Source of the DNA: an uncultured Marvinbryantia sp.
GTDB lineage: Bacteria > Bacillota > Clostridia > Lachnospirales > Lachnospiraceae
Length of the DNA: 64,000 nt
NCBI GenBank assembly: GCA_937915375.1
Contig: CALDMO010000032.1
Coordinates: 26,487 to 90,486 of the forward strand
Direction of reading: 5' to 3'
The notes beneath the pieces were generated by a model. The model saw only the letters and a list, made by a program, of their open reading frames with translations. It did no database searches and was not told the origin of the DNA. Of this stretch, positions 42,894 through 50,255 are shown piece after piece (position 1 is the stretch's first letter; each line of letters starts with the position of its first letter). Both the position numbers and the translations under genes were made by a program.

Positions 42894-44018
42894 ATGAATC
42901 GGTTTGGAAAAAAAATTTTAACAGCAGGCATGTGCGCGGCTCTGGCCATGACAGCGCTGACCGGATGCGCTTCTGCTCCGAATATGGACGATGTGGCAGC
43001 AACGATGGACGGAAAGGATATCACGCTCGGAGAGGCATACTTCCTGTTCCGTTATCAGCAGGCGACCAATGAAATATATCTGGGAAGTCTGTTCGGCGAT
43101 CAGAATATGTGGGAGCAGGATCTGACTGGCAGCGGCATCGCTTACGGCGTTACCTTTAAAGAGCAGATCATGGAAGGGCTGAAAAACATGCTGATTGCAG
43201 AACAGCATATGGCAGATTATGAAGTAGAAGTGACAGAAGAAGAAAAAACCGCAATCACAGAAGCGGCGGCACAGTTTTTGGCAGATAACGAAGATGAGGC
43301 TATGAAAGCAATGGGCGCCGATCAGGAAGCGGTAGAGCGTGTGCTGACCTTATATACAATCCAGAACAAGATGCGCGACGCGATCATTGCAGATGCGGAT
43401 ACAGAGGTTTCTGACGAGGAAGCGGCGCAGAAAGCAGTCTCTTTTGCTTATTTCAGCACTGCGGGAGAAACGGATGAAGAAGGCAATAAGACGGAACTGA
43501 CGGAGGAAGAAAAGGCAGAGGTCAAAAAGCAGGCGGAAGAGGTAATCGCAGCCGTTCAGGGCGGCGAGACGCTGGAGGATGCTGTAAAAGCTGTGGATGA
43601 AGAAATGAATGTTTCTGATACAACTTACGGCAAAGATGATACGACGTTAAATGAGGGTATCCGTGAAGCTGCCGATAAGCTGAAAGAAGGAGAGATTGCG
43701 GCGGAACCGGTAGAAGCGACCAGCGGATATTACGTAGTGCAGCTGACCAGCGAATTTGACAAAGAAGCGACTGAAGAGAAAAAAGAAGAGATTATTTCAA
43801 AACGTGAATCTGATCTGTATGCAGAAGTGATGGAAGGCTGGGAGCCGGAAAGCTTTGAAATCAATCATGAGGTTTGGGATAAGGTTGCGTTTGATGTGAA
43901 ATTTACTGCGCCGGAGGCAGAGACGGAGACCGGAAGCGAGAAAGCAACGGAAACCGGATCAGAAGCGGTAAGCGAGGAGACAGCAACCGAGAAAGAGTCT
44001 GAAACAGAAGCAAAATAA
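42894..44018 (+). CDS. PrsA/SurA-like peptidyl-prolyl isomerase lipoprotein (foldase)
   Basis: 374 residues. A lipoprotein signal peptide ends in L-T-G-C (Cys25). A SurA_N/PrsA-like helical chaperone region follows (about 30-160), then a parvulin-type rotamase region (about 165-290) that is divergent, with G-E-I-A-A-E-P-V and G-Y-Y-V-V-Q-L near its end. A Glu/Thr/Ser/Ala-rich tail fills the last 35 or so residues. It acts at the outer face of the membrane, helping exported proteins fold. Catalytic isomerase activity is uncertain because the parvulin motifs are weak. Confidence 0.83.
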   Translation: MNRFGKKILTAGMCAALAMTALTGCASAPNMDDVAATMDGKDITLGEAYFLFRYQQATNEIYLGSLFGDQNMWEQDLTGSGIAYGVTFKEQIMEGLKNMLIAEQHMADYEVEVTEEEKTAITEAAAQFLADNEDEAMKAMGADQEAVERVLTLYTIQNKMRDAIIADADTEVSDEEAAQKAVSFAYFSTAGETDEEGNKTELTEEEKAEVKKQAEEVIAAVQGGETLEDAVKAVDEEMNVSDTTYGKDDTTLNEGIREAADKLKEGEIAAEPVEATSGYYVVQLTSEFDKEATEEKKEEIISKRESDLYAEVMEGWEPESFEINHEVWDKVAFDVKFTAPEAETETGSEKATETGSEAVSEETATEKESETEAK

Positions 44019-44028
44019 AAATGTACAA

Positions 44029-44057
44029 GTATAAATTCCTTCGTTTTACAAATACTA
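44029..44057 (+). promoter_or_regulatory. Candidate sigma-G-type promoter of spoVT
   Basis: GTATA at 44029-44033 and AATACTA at 44051-44057 with a 17-base spacer. This resembles the forespore sigma-G pattern (GHATR, about 18 bases, CATNHTA). It lies 56 bases before spoVT. Weak but in the right place for a gene that sigma-G controls in Bacillus. Confidence 0.3.
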
Positions 44058-44112
44058 CATTTATCCAGACATGAAGATAAATGACAGGAAGATAAAACGG
44101 AGGAGTTTTTAT

Positions 44113-44658
44113 ATGAAAGCAACAGGAATCGTCAGAAGAATTGATGACCTTGGACGTGTGGTCATTCCAAAAGAAATCCGCAAAACCTTGCGTATCCGTG
44201 AATCGGATCCATTAGAAATTTTTACAGACCGTGAAGGTGAAATTATTTTAAAAAAGTATTCACCAATCGGAGAATTGTCCAGTTTTGCAAAGGAGTATGC
44301 GGAATCACTGGCGCAGACGACCGGACATTCGATCTGTATTACGGACAGAGACCAGATTATTGCGGCGGCAGGCGGCGTGAAGCGTGATTATGTGGGAAAG
44401 CCGATCAGCGGTTCTCTGGAAAACCTGATTGGAGAGCGTGAAAATGTACTTTACAATATGGCGGATCATGAGTACGTAGATATTTTCGAGGCAAGTGAGG
44501 AAAAACGTCCTCAAGTCATCAGCCCAATCATCTGTGAGGGCGATGCGATCGGGGCGGTCGTGATGATGGGGAAAAATGATAAAGTAACAATGGGGGAAAC
44601 TGAAAAGGTGGTCGCAAAATGTGCGGCAAACTTTATGGGTAAACAGATGGAGTCATAA
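44113..44658 (+). CDS. spoVT: Stage V sporulation protein T, AbrB-family regulator
   Basis: The start follows CGGAGGAG; 181 residues. The N-terminal AbrB swapped-hairpin DNA-binding domain (about 1-50) begins M-K-A-T-G-I-V-R-R-I-D-D-L-G-R-V-V and includes P-K-E-I-R-K-T-L-R-I. The C-terminal GAF-like sensor domain (about 55-180) makes it SpoVT rather than AbrB. It tunes forespore gene expression. Its presence supports a spore-forming host. Confidence 0.95.
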   Translation: MKATGIVRRIDDLGRVVIPKEIRKTLRIRESDPLEIFTDREGEIILKKYSPIGELSSFAKEYAESLAQTTGHSICITDRDQIIAAAGGVKRDYVGKPISGSLENLIGERENVLYNMADHEYVDIFEASEEKRPQVISPIICEGDAIGAVVMMGKNDKVTMGETEKVVAKCAANFMGKQMES

Positions 44659-44720
44659 ACGCACAGATAAAAAATTTGGGCGGGGAATTCCCGCCGTACA
44701 TAGAAAGGTAGGAAAAGAAT

Positions 44721-45602
44721 ATGATGGATGTGGAAACCTTCCAGAAAAAACTGGTGGAACTGCGTGCTTTGGCGGCAGGAAATGGAAATTGTTTAACCGG
44801 AGAACAGGTGAAACATTTTTTCTCCGGTTTGGATTTAAATAAAGAACAGCTGTTACATATCTTTAAGTATTTGAAAATACAGGGAATTACGATTGAGGGT
44901 ATTTCCTTTACGCCGGAGGAAGCGCAGGAGAATAGCGATACAGATACGGAAAATCATGCGGTCGCAGGGGAAAAAAGAAATGAGACAGACATGATAGAAG
45001 AGGGAACTGTGCAAAATCAGGAAAAGGATGAGGCTCCGGCGCTTGGCGAAACAGAGCGTGTCTATCTGAAAGAATATCTGGATTCTTTGGAAACGGCAGA
45101 ATTTGATGATAAAAGAGCGGAGCATCTGTTTGAACTGCTTGCGAAAGCAGGAGAAACATGTGTGAATATGGGAGAAGAGAGTTTGGTGGCTGCTGAAAGT
45201 ATAGATGCAAAGGCGGAATTGACAAAGCTCTATCTTCCGGTTGCTGCGCAGATTGCTGTTTCTTTATGGAGAGCGGATCTTTTTCTGGCGGATTTGATTC
45301 AGGAAGCAAATGTGTATCTTTTGATTGCGCTTGGCAGTAAAGAACCGCAGCAGAAAAATGATAAATGGCTTCGCAGTGAAATCCGCAGCGGTCTGAAATT
45401 GTTTATTGAAGATCAGAATCAGCAAAATTTCGAGGACGAGTGTTTGGTTGCGCGCGTGCAGAATTTGGAATCCGCGGTGAAAGATTTAAGTGAAGGCGAG
45501 GATGGTGAGGAAAGTAAATTTAGTGTCAATGAACTGGCAATCATCCTTGACATGGAAGTAGAAGAGATAGAAGATGTGCTGCGCCTGACGGGGGATATGT
45601 AA
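44721..45602 (+). CDS. Sigma-70-like protein lacking region 4
   Basis: 293 residues. Residues 5-60 resemble sigma region 1.1, and T-E-R-V-Y-L-K-E-Y-L (111-120) resembles region 1.2 (D-P-V-R-M-Y-L-K-E). Residues 166-204 (L-T-K-L-Y-L-P-V-A-A-Q-I-A ... L-A-D-L-I-Q-E-A-N) resemble regions 2.1-2.2, W-L-R-S-E-I-R-S-G-L (216-225) regions 2.3-2.4, and F-S-V-N-E-L-A-I-I-L (267-276) region 3. The chain stops there, so the -35-reading region 4 is missing. The basic and aromatic residues needed for -10 melting are largely lost. It may bind core polymerase or regulate a sigma factor. Family link by eye only. Confidence 0.6.
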   Translation: MMDVETFQKKLVELRALAAGNGNCLTGEQVKHFFSGLDLNKEQLLHIFKYLKIQGITIEGISFTPEEAQENSDTDTENHAVAGEKRNETDMIEEGTVQNQEKDEAPALGETERVYLKEYLDSLETAEFDDKRAEHLFELLAKAGETCVNMGEESLVAAESIDAKAELTKLYLPVAAQIAVSLWRADLFLADLIQEANVYLLIALGSKEPQQKNDKWLRSEIRSGLKLFIEDQNQQNFEDECLVARVQNLESAVKDLSEGEDGEESKFSVNELAIILDMEVEEIEDVLRLTGDM

Positions 45603-45688
45603 AAGCAGATGAAAATTTGGGCCATCTGTGGTCAAAAAAGAAAACAGCCGTAAGACAGCTATGTTGTAATTAAAGAGAGGACATATTT

Positions 45689-45991
45689 ATGAAACGAAAA
45701 AGAGGAAAAATAGTGATCGCTATAGTAGCGGCAATGATGGTATTTTCAATTGGAGTATCCGGTGTGCTGGCGGCCGGATATGGACACGACAGAAATTTTG
45801 CCCATAGAAATGCCTGCTATTATATTGATGCGAATGACGACGAAATTTGCGACAATCATGATAAAGAATGTCATTCCCGGAACGGCTGCGGTAAAAATTT
45901 TACAGATGCGGATGATGACGGTGTCTGTGATAATTATGGAACCAGACATGGCGGGTATGGAAGGTGCGGCTACGGCAGACATAAAAAATAA
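45689..45991 (+). CDS. Small secreted Asp/Cys-rich protein with two calcium-loop-like repeats
   Basis: 100 residues. A signal peptide (about 1-29) is followed by two copies of a short motif, Y-I-D-A-N-D-D-E-I-C-D-N and F-T-D-A-D-D-D-G-V-C-D-N, resembling thrombospondin type 3 or dockerin-like D-x-D-x-D-G calcium loops. The end is rich in Gly, His and Arg. The second loop has the better ligand pattern. The ribosome site is AGAGAGG. Function unknown; metal binding at the surface is inference. Confidence 0.65.
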   Translation: MKRKRGKIVIAIVAAMMVFSIGVSGVLAAGYGHDRNFAHRNACYYIDANDDEICDNHDKECHSRNGCGKNFTDADDDGVCDNYGTRHGGYGRCGYGRHKK

Positions 45992-46046
45992 CAGGTGACG
46001 ATTCCGCGCAAAGCGAACGATAAAGCGAACCATAAGGCAATTATAA

Positions 46047-46101
46047 GATATGGAAATGACCGCTTACAGTCTAAAAAAGACGGAGGGGTCATTTCCATAT
46101 C
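46047..46101. terminator. Long hairpin, convergent bidirectional terminator
   Basis: Perfect 15-base arms GATATGGAAATGACC (46047-46061) and GGTCATTTCCATATC (46087-46101), then GTTTTGTT on the plus strand. It lies between the Asp-rich protein gene and the 3' end of the minus-strand phosphoribosyltransferase gene. Confidence 0.75.
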
Positions 46102-46113
46102 GTTTTGTTAAGT

Positions 46114-47568
46114 CTATACTTCTATGCTCATTTCCTGCAGCAGTTTCTTTTTAATATCGTACAGACGATCAGAAAGATCGACATAAACCTCCTGCGGATT
46201 TACAAGACGGCGTGTTTCATCCCAGAGTGTGTTCAATTCCTTAAAGCAGATGTCACGCATTTCCATTACGCTCGGAGATGTGTAGACACATTCTCCGTTT
46301 TTAAATACCGGGACCATCAGTTCGCGCATTGTGAAAGTTCCGCCTTTGATTTTAGTACGTTTCCAGGTGGCAAGCGGATCAAAGATTACCATATCTTTGG
46401 ATTCGTCAAAGGTTTCATCTGCAAGCGCAATCAGATCGGCTTTGACCTTGCCGGTTTCCTTTTCGTAGATACGGAACACAGTTTTATTGCCTGGGTTTGT
46501 AATCTTCTCGGTATTTTCAGACAGCTTAATTTTCGGAACAAATGTACCGTCGGAAGCCTGAACGGCCGCCAGCTTGTAGACACCGCCGAACGCAGGACAG
46601 TCCTTGGAAGTGATCAGGTTTGTACCGACACCCCAAGAGGTGATTTTACAGCCCTGTGTTTTCAGACTGTCAATCAGATACTCGTCAAGATCGCTGGAAG
46701 CAGAAATAAACGCATCGGTAAATCCGGCAGCATCCAGCATTTTGCGGGCGCGTTTAGACATATAAGCGAGATCTCCAGAATCCAGACGGATACCATAATT
46801 TTTCAGTTCAATTCCCGCATCGCGCATTTCCTGGAAAACACGGATGGCATTCGGAACGCCGGATTTTAAGGTATCATAGGTATCAACCAGCAGACAGCAA
46901 GCATTTGGATAGAGATCGGCATAGGTCTTAAATGCCGTGTACTCGTCTGGAAAGCTCATGATCCAGCTGTGCGCGTGCGTACCTTTGATCGGAACATCAA
47001 ATAACTGTCCGGCCAGAACGTTGGAGGTACCGATACAGCCACCGATCATAGCGGCTCTGGCGCCGTATACGCCTGCATCCGGACCCTGTGCGCGGCGCAG
47101 CCCGAATTCCATGATACCGTCTCCCTGCGCGGCGTAAACAACGCGTGCCGCTTTGGTGGCAATCAGACACTGATGGTTCAAAATTGTAAGAATGGCAGTT
47201 TCTACAAGCTGAGCCTCCATGATTGGCGCAACTACTTTTAAGAGCGGTTCACGCGGGAAAACAACCGTTCCTTCCGGAATGGCATAGATGTCTCCGCTGA
47301 AACGGAAGGTTCTTAAATAATCTAAAAAGTCCTGCTCGAAAATTTTCTGACTTTCCAGATAAGCAATGTCGTCTTCATCAAAGCGAAGGTTCTTTATATA
47401 GTCGATTACCTGATCCAGTCCGGCGCAGACAGCGTATCCGCCGCCGCTTGGGTTTGTGCGGTAAAACATGTCAAAGACAACAACTTCGTGGTTATGGCTT
47501 TTAAAATAACCCTGCATCATTGTAAGCTCATACAGGTCTGTTAAAAGGCTGATGTTCATTGTACTCAT
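46114..47568 (-). CDS. pncB: Nicotinate phosphoribosyltransferase
   Basis: 484 residues. It begins S-L-L-T-D-L-Y-E-L-T-M-M-Q-G-Y, the NAPRTase opening block. Further marks are the E-F-G-L-R-R-A-Q-G-P-D-A core, R-L-D-S-G-D-L (phosphoribosyl site) and W-G-V-G-T-N-L-I-T-S. It makes nicotinate mononucleotide from nicotinate and PRPP in NAD salvage, a consumer of the PRPP made by the prs product in this window. The ribosome site is AGGAG. Monocistronic. Confidence 0.94.
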   Translation of the reverse strand: MSTMNISLLTDLYELTMMQGYFKSHNHEVVVFDMFYRTNPSGGGYAVCAGLDQVIDYIKNLRFDEDDIAYLESQKIFEQDFLDYLRTFRFSGDIYAIPEGTVVFPREPLLKVVAPIMEAQLVETAILTILNHQCLIATKAARVVYAAQGDGIMEFGLRRAQGPDAGVYGARAAMIGGCIGTSNVLAGQLFDVPIKGTHAHSWIMSFPDEYTAFKTYADLYPNACCLLVDTYDTLKSGVPNAIRVFQEMRDAGIELKNYGIRLDSGDLAYMSKRARKMLDAAGFTDAFISASSDLDEYLIDSLKTQGCKITSWGVGTNLITSKDCPAFGGVYKLAAVQASDGTFVPKIKLSENTEKITNPGNKTVFRIYEKETGKVKADLIALADETFDESKDMVIFDPLATWKRTKIKGGTFTMRELMVPVFKNGECVYTSPSVMEMRDICFKELNTLWDETRRLVNPQEVYVDLSDRLYDIKKKLLQEMSIEV

Positions 47569-47699
47569 TTGTGTTCTCCTGAATAAAATATTTTTTTCAC
47601 AATGTTAGTTCTGATTATACACCTGTCAAGACAAAAGTGTTAGCGTTTTTTCGAAAAAAAGTTTTTTGAAAAAAATTTGAAAAAAATTAAAAAAAGTAC

Positions 47700-47728
47700 T
47701 TGCAAAAAAGAAGCGGATACTATATAAT
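47700..47728 (+). promoter_or_regulatory. Promoter of tRNA-Gln
   Basis: TTGCAA at 47700-47705 and TATAAT at 47723-47728, spacer 17, 30 bases before the tRNA. Confidence 0.75.
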
Positions 47729-47758
47729 ACATTTTGTTGCGAGACATGAAAGAAACTT

Positions 47759-47830
47759 AGGGCTATCGCCAAACGGTAAGGCAACGGACTCTGACTCCGT
47801 CATTTCAAGGTTCGAATCCTTGTAGCCCTG
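47759..47830 (+). tRNA. tRNA-Gln (anticodon CUG)
   Basis: 72 bases. The acceptor stem AGGGCTA / TAGCCCT pairs fully; U8 is present, and the D arm is GCC / GGC. The anticodon stem ACGGA / TCCGT encloses loop CTCTGAC, so the anticodon is CUG, reading CAG. The T arm has GTTCGAATC and the discriminator is G, as expected for glutamine. CCA is not encoded. It has its own promoter and terminator. Confidence 0.96.
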
Positions 47831-47833
47831 CTA

Positions 47834-47862
47834 AGAGATACTCAAATGAGTATCTCTTTTTT
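47834..47862 (+). terminator. Terminator of tRNA-Gln
   Basis: Perfect 10-base stem AGAGATACTC / GAGTATCTCT with an AAAT loop, then a T run. Confidence 0.9.
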
Positions 47863-47900
47863 CATCTTATATAATTAATTATAATAATATAAAATATAAA

Positions 47901-47951
47901 AACGTTTTGCGGGATGCTGTATCTTTGTAAGAAAGCATTTTGCAAAACGTT
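47901..47951. repeat. Long hairpin, possibly a bidirectional terminator or element remnant
   Basis: AACGTTTTGC (47901-47910) pairs with GCAAAACGTT (47942-47951); inside, ATGCT pairs with AGCAT across a small bulge. AT-rich flanks can extend the stem. T runs border it on both strands. Confidence 0.55.
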
Positions 47952-48101
47952 TTTTATATTATAAATTCTTTCCTATATATAATATAACATATAATGTATA
48001 ATTTTATTTTTCTGTAAATAAGATATGCATCTGCTCTTTAAAACAGGCTATCTATGGACGGGACAGTCTGTTTGCGGCATGAAAAGAATGAAAACGGTAT
48101 A

Positions 48102-48130
48102 TTGAAAAATCGCAAAAGGAAGTATATAAT
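48102..48130 (+). promoter_or_regulatory. Plus-strand promoter facing cbiK antisense, probable hem operon promoter
   Basis: TTGAAA at 48102-48107 and TATAAT at 48125-48130, spacer 17. Transcription would start near 48137, just beyond the 3' end of the minus-strand cbiK gene, and run antisense through it toward hemA at 49026. Confidence 0.7.
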
Positions 48131-48139
48131 AAAAAACAT

Positions 48140-48937
48140 TTAAACGGCAGATGCTTTGACCGCTTCCGCGGCATGACTGCAGAACAGGTCACGGATGATT
48201 GGATATTCACCGAGACCTTTTAAAACGGGCTGTACCTCATAGCCTTCTTTTTGCAGCAGATTTTTCCAGGAATCCGGTTCGTCACCTGCCATGTCATTTC
48301 TGGCATGATCTCCGGCTACAATCATCAGCGGAGCCAACAGTACTTTCTGAGGTTGAAATGCTTTCAGCTGTCGCAGTACGGAGTCAATTGCCGGGTAGGC
48401 TTCTACAGTGCCGATAAAGATATTGGTATGACCGGTATCTTTACACGCATAATCCAGAGCGGCGTAGACGGCGTTCGCATGGTGGTCAGTGCCGTGTCCC
48501 ATCAGTACAAGCGCGGTTTTCTCATCCGGTTGAAATTCATTGGCAAGGGCATTGATTACAGCAGAACAGTCAGCCTGGCTTGTGAGCAGCGGCGTGCCGA
48601 ATGCGATGGAGGCAAAATGGTCTTTAAATGCCAAAACGTCCTCTTTCATGATATCGTTTTCAATTCCGTTGATTACGTGTGTCGGCTGGACGATCAATTC
48701 GCGGATACCGTCGCGGATTATTTGTTCTATGGCTTCGGTTACCGTAGGTATGATAAGCTGTTCCTGACGTTTTAGTTTACGGATGATCATTTTGCTGGTC
48801 CAGGCGCGGTAAATACGATGCTCTGGAAAAGCGGCGGCGAGTTTGCTTTCAATGGATTCAATCGCTGCTGCTCTGGCAGAAGCATAGCTGGTACCGAAGC
48901 TGACAACGAGAATTGCTTTTGCGGATGTAGGCTGCAT
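48140..48937 (-). CDS. cbiK: Sirohydrochlorin cobaltochelatase, CbiK type
   Basis: 265 residues, class II chelatase. It begins I-L-V-V-S-F-G-T-S-Y, with the metal-site H-G-T-D-H-H-A-N in the second domain and L-L-A-P-L-M-I-V-A-G-D-H-A-R-N-D-M-A-G-D. CbiK inserts cobalt into sirohydrochlorin (factor II) in the anaerobic cobalamin pathway. No signal peptide, so it is the cytosolic form. It diverges from the hem operon that makes its substrate. The ribosome site is GGAGGTA. Iron insertion for siroheme is also possible in this family. Confidence 0.92.
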   Translation of the reverse strand: MQPTSAKAILVVSFGTSYASARAAAIESIESKLAAAFPEHRIYRAWTSKMIIRKLKRQEQLIIPTVTEAIEQIIRDGIRELIVQPTHVINGIENDIMKEDVLAFKDHFASIAFGTPLLTSQADCSAVINALANEFQPDEKTALVLMGHGTDHHANAVYAALDYACKDTGHTNIFIGTVEAYPAIDSVLRQLKAFQPQKVLLAPLMIVAGDHARNDMAGDEPDSWKNLLQKEGYEVQPVLKGLGEYPIIRDLFCSHAAEAVKASAV

Positions 48938-48964
48938 GAGAGTACCTCCTCAATTTTTGGCATC

Positions 48965-48993
48965 ATTATAGAGGAAAAAAGGCAATGTGTCAA
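48965..48993 (-). promoter_or_regulatory. Consensus promoter of cbiK
   Basis: Minus strand TTGACA (48988-48993) and TATAAT (48965-48970), spacer 17: a perfect match to the sigma-A consensus, with a leader of only about 20 bases. Confidence 0.85.
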
Positions 48994-49025
48994 ATATAGA
49001 TTTTTGAGAAAAGGAGACAAAACGA

Positions 49026-50255
49026 ATGAATATTTCCATGATCGGGATTGACTATATGAAAGCGCCGCTGGATATCCGGTCCATATTTTCTTTTACGAAA
49101 AAGAATGCCGGGGAGGCAATGGAAGAGCTGAAACAAAGACAGAAGATCCAAGGCTGTATTATTTTGTCTACCTGCAACCGCTTGGAAATATGGGTAAGCG
49201 CCGAAGAGGAGAAATGTGATTTTTTGTATGAATGGCTGTGTGAAATGAAGGGCATTCAGGGGGATTCGTATGAAAAATATTTTGTATGCCGCAAAGGAAG
49301 AGAGGCGGCAGAGCATTTGTTCTGCCTTGCCGGAGGACTGAAATCGCAGATTATCGGTGAGGATCAGATTCTTACGCAGGTAAAGGACGCCATGAATCTG
49401 GCAAGAGAGCATTTTACCACAGACAGCGTTCTGGAGGTATTGTTCCGTATGGCAATCACGGCCGGAAAGCGAATCAAGACAGAAGTACCGGTTGCACATG
49501 GCGATTCGTCCGTGATCCACAGGGCAATCCGCTGTCTGAAAGAGCAGGGAATTTCTGTGGATGGCAAAACCTGTATGGTGATTGGAAATGGCGAAATGGG
49601 AAAGGTAGCGGCACAGACGCTAAAAGAAAACGGCGCGGATGTGACGGTTACGGTGCGTCAGTACCGAAGCGGTATTGTGGAGATTCCGATCGGCTGCCGC
49701 AGGATTAATTACACGGAACGGATCGATTACCTTCCAGCGTGCGATATTGTGGTGAGTGCTACAGCAAGCCCGAATTTTACTTTGAAAGAAGAGGTGTTCG
49801 AAAATCTGTGTCTGGAAAAGCCGCTGATTTTGATTGATTTGGCAGTGCCGAGAGATATTGAGCCGTCTTTGGGAGAAAAGCAGGGGATCACACTCTATGA
49901 TATGGACAGCTTTCAGAACAGTGATATTTCCGCACAGTTTACAGAAAGTCTGACAAAGGCAGAAGCGATTGTTCATGAGCAGATGGAAGAATTTTATCAG
50001 TGGCTGGAAGGACGCGACGTGATTCCGAGGATTGCGGAAATACGGGAAGAGGCGGTGCGCGATTTGAATTTGCGCATAGGGAAAATACTGAGAAATACGC
50101 CGATGGAGGAGCATGATCGGGAGAAACTTTTACAGACGGTGGACGCCGCGGCAGGCAAAGTGATCGCGAAATTGATTTTCGGACTGCGCGACCGTCTGGA
50201 TCACAAAGCATTTCTGGAGTGTGTCGAGGGACTGGAGAAAGTGTATGAATCATAA
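49026..50255 (+). CDS. hemA: Glutamyl-tRNA reductase
   Basis: 409 residues. The catalytic Cys50 is in L-S-T-C-N-R-L-E; the NADPH domain has V-I-G-N-G-E-M-G-K-V-A; and a C-terminal dimerisation helix follows. G-L-K-S-Q-I-I-G-E-D-Q-I-L is conserved. It reduces glutamyl-tRNA to glutamate semialdehyde, the first step of the C5 tetrapyrrole route. The ribosome site is AAAGGAG. It overlaps the next gene by 11 bases. No good plus-strand promoter lies in the 88 bases upstream. Confidence 0.96.
   Translation: MNISMIGIDYMKAPLDIRSIFSFTKKNAGEAMEELKQRQKIQGCIILSTCNRLEIWVSAEEEKCDFLYEWLCEMKGIQGDSYEKYFVCRKGREAAEHLFCLAGGLKSQIIGEDQILTQVKDAMNLAREHFTTDSVLEVLFRMAITAGKRIKTEVPVAHGDSSVIHRAIRCLKEQGISVDGKTCMVIGNGEMGKVAAQTLKENGADVTVTVRQYRSGIVEIPIGCRRINYTERIDYLPACDIVVSATASPNFTLKEEVFENLCLEKPLILIDLAVPRDIEPSLGEKQGITLYDMDSFQNSDISAQFTESLTKAEAIVHEQMEEFYQWLEGRDVIPRIAEIREEAVRDLNLRIGKILRNTPMEEHDREKLLQTVDAAAGKVIAKLIFGLRDRLDHKAFLECVEGLEKVYES

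Larger units (their letters stand above)
47831..48139. other. 309-base AT-rich region between tRNA-Gln and cbiK
   Basis: It holds the tRNA terminator, a long hairpin at 47901-47951, a weak hairpin AAACAGGCT / AGTCTGTTT (48041-48049, 48065-48073) that may end cbiK on the minus strand, and the plus-strand promoter at 48102-48130. No coding frame. Confidence 0.6.
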
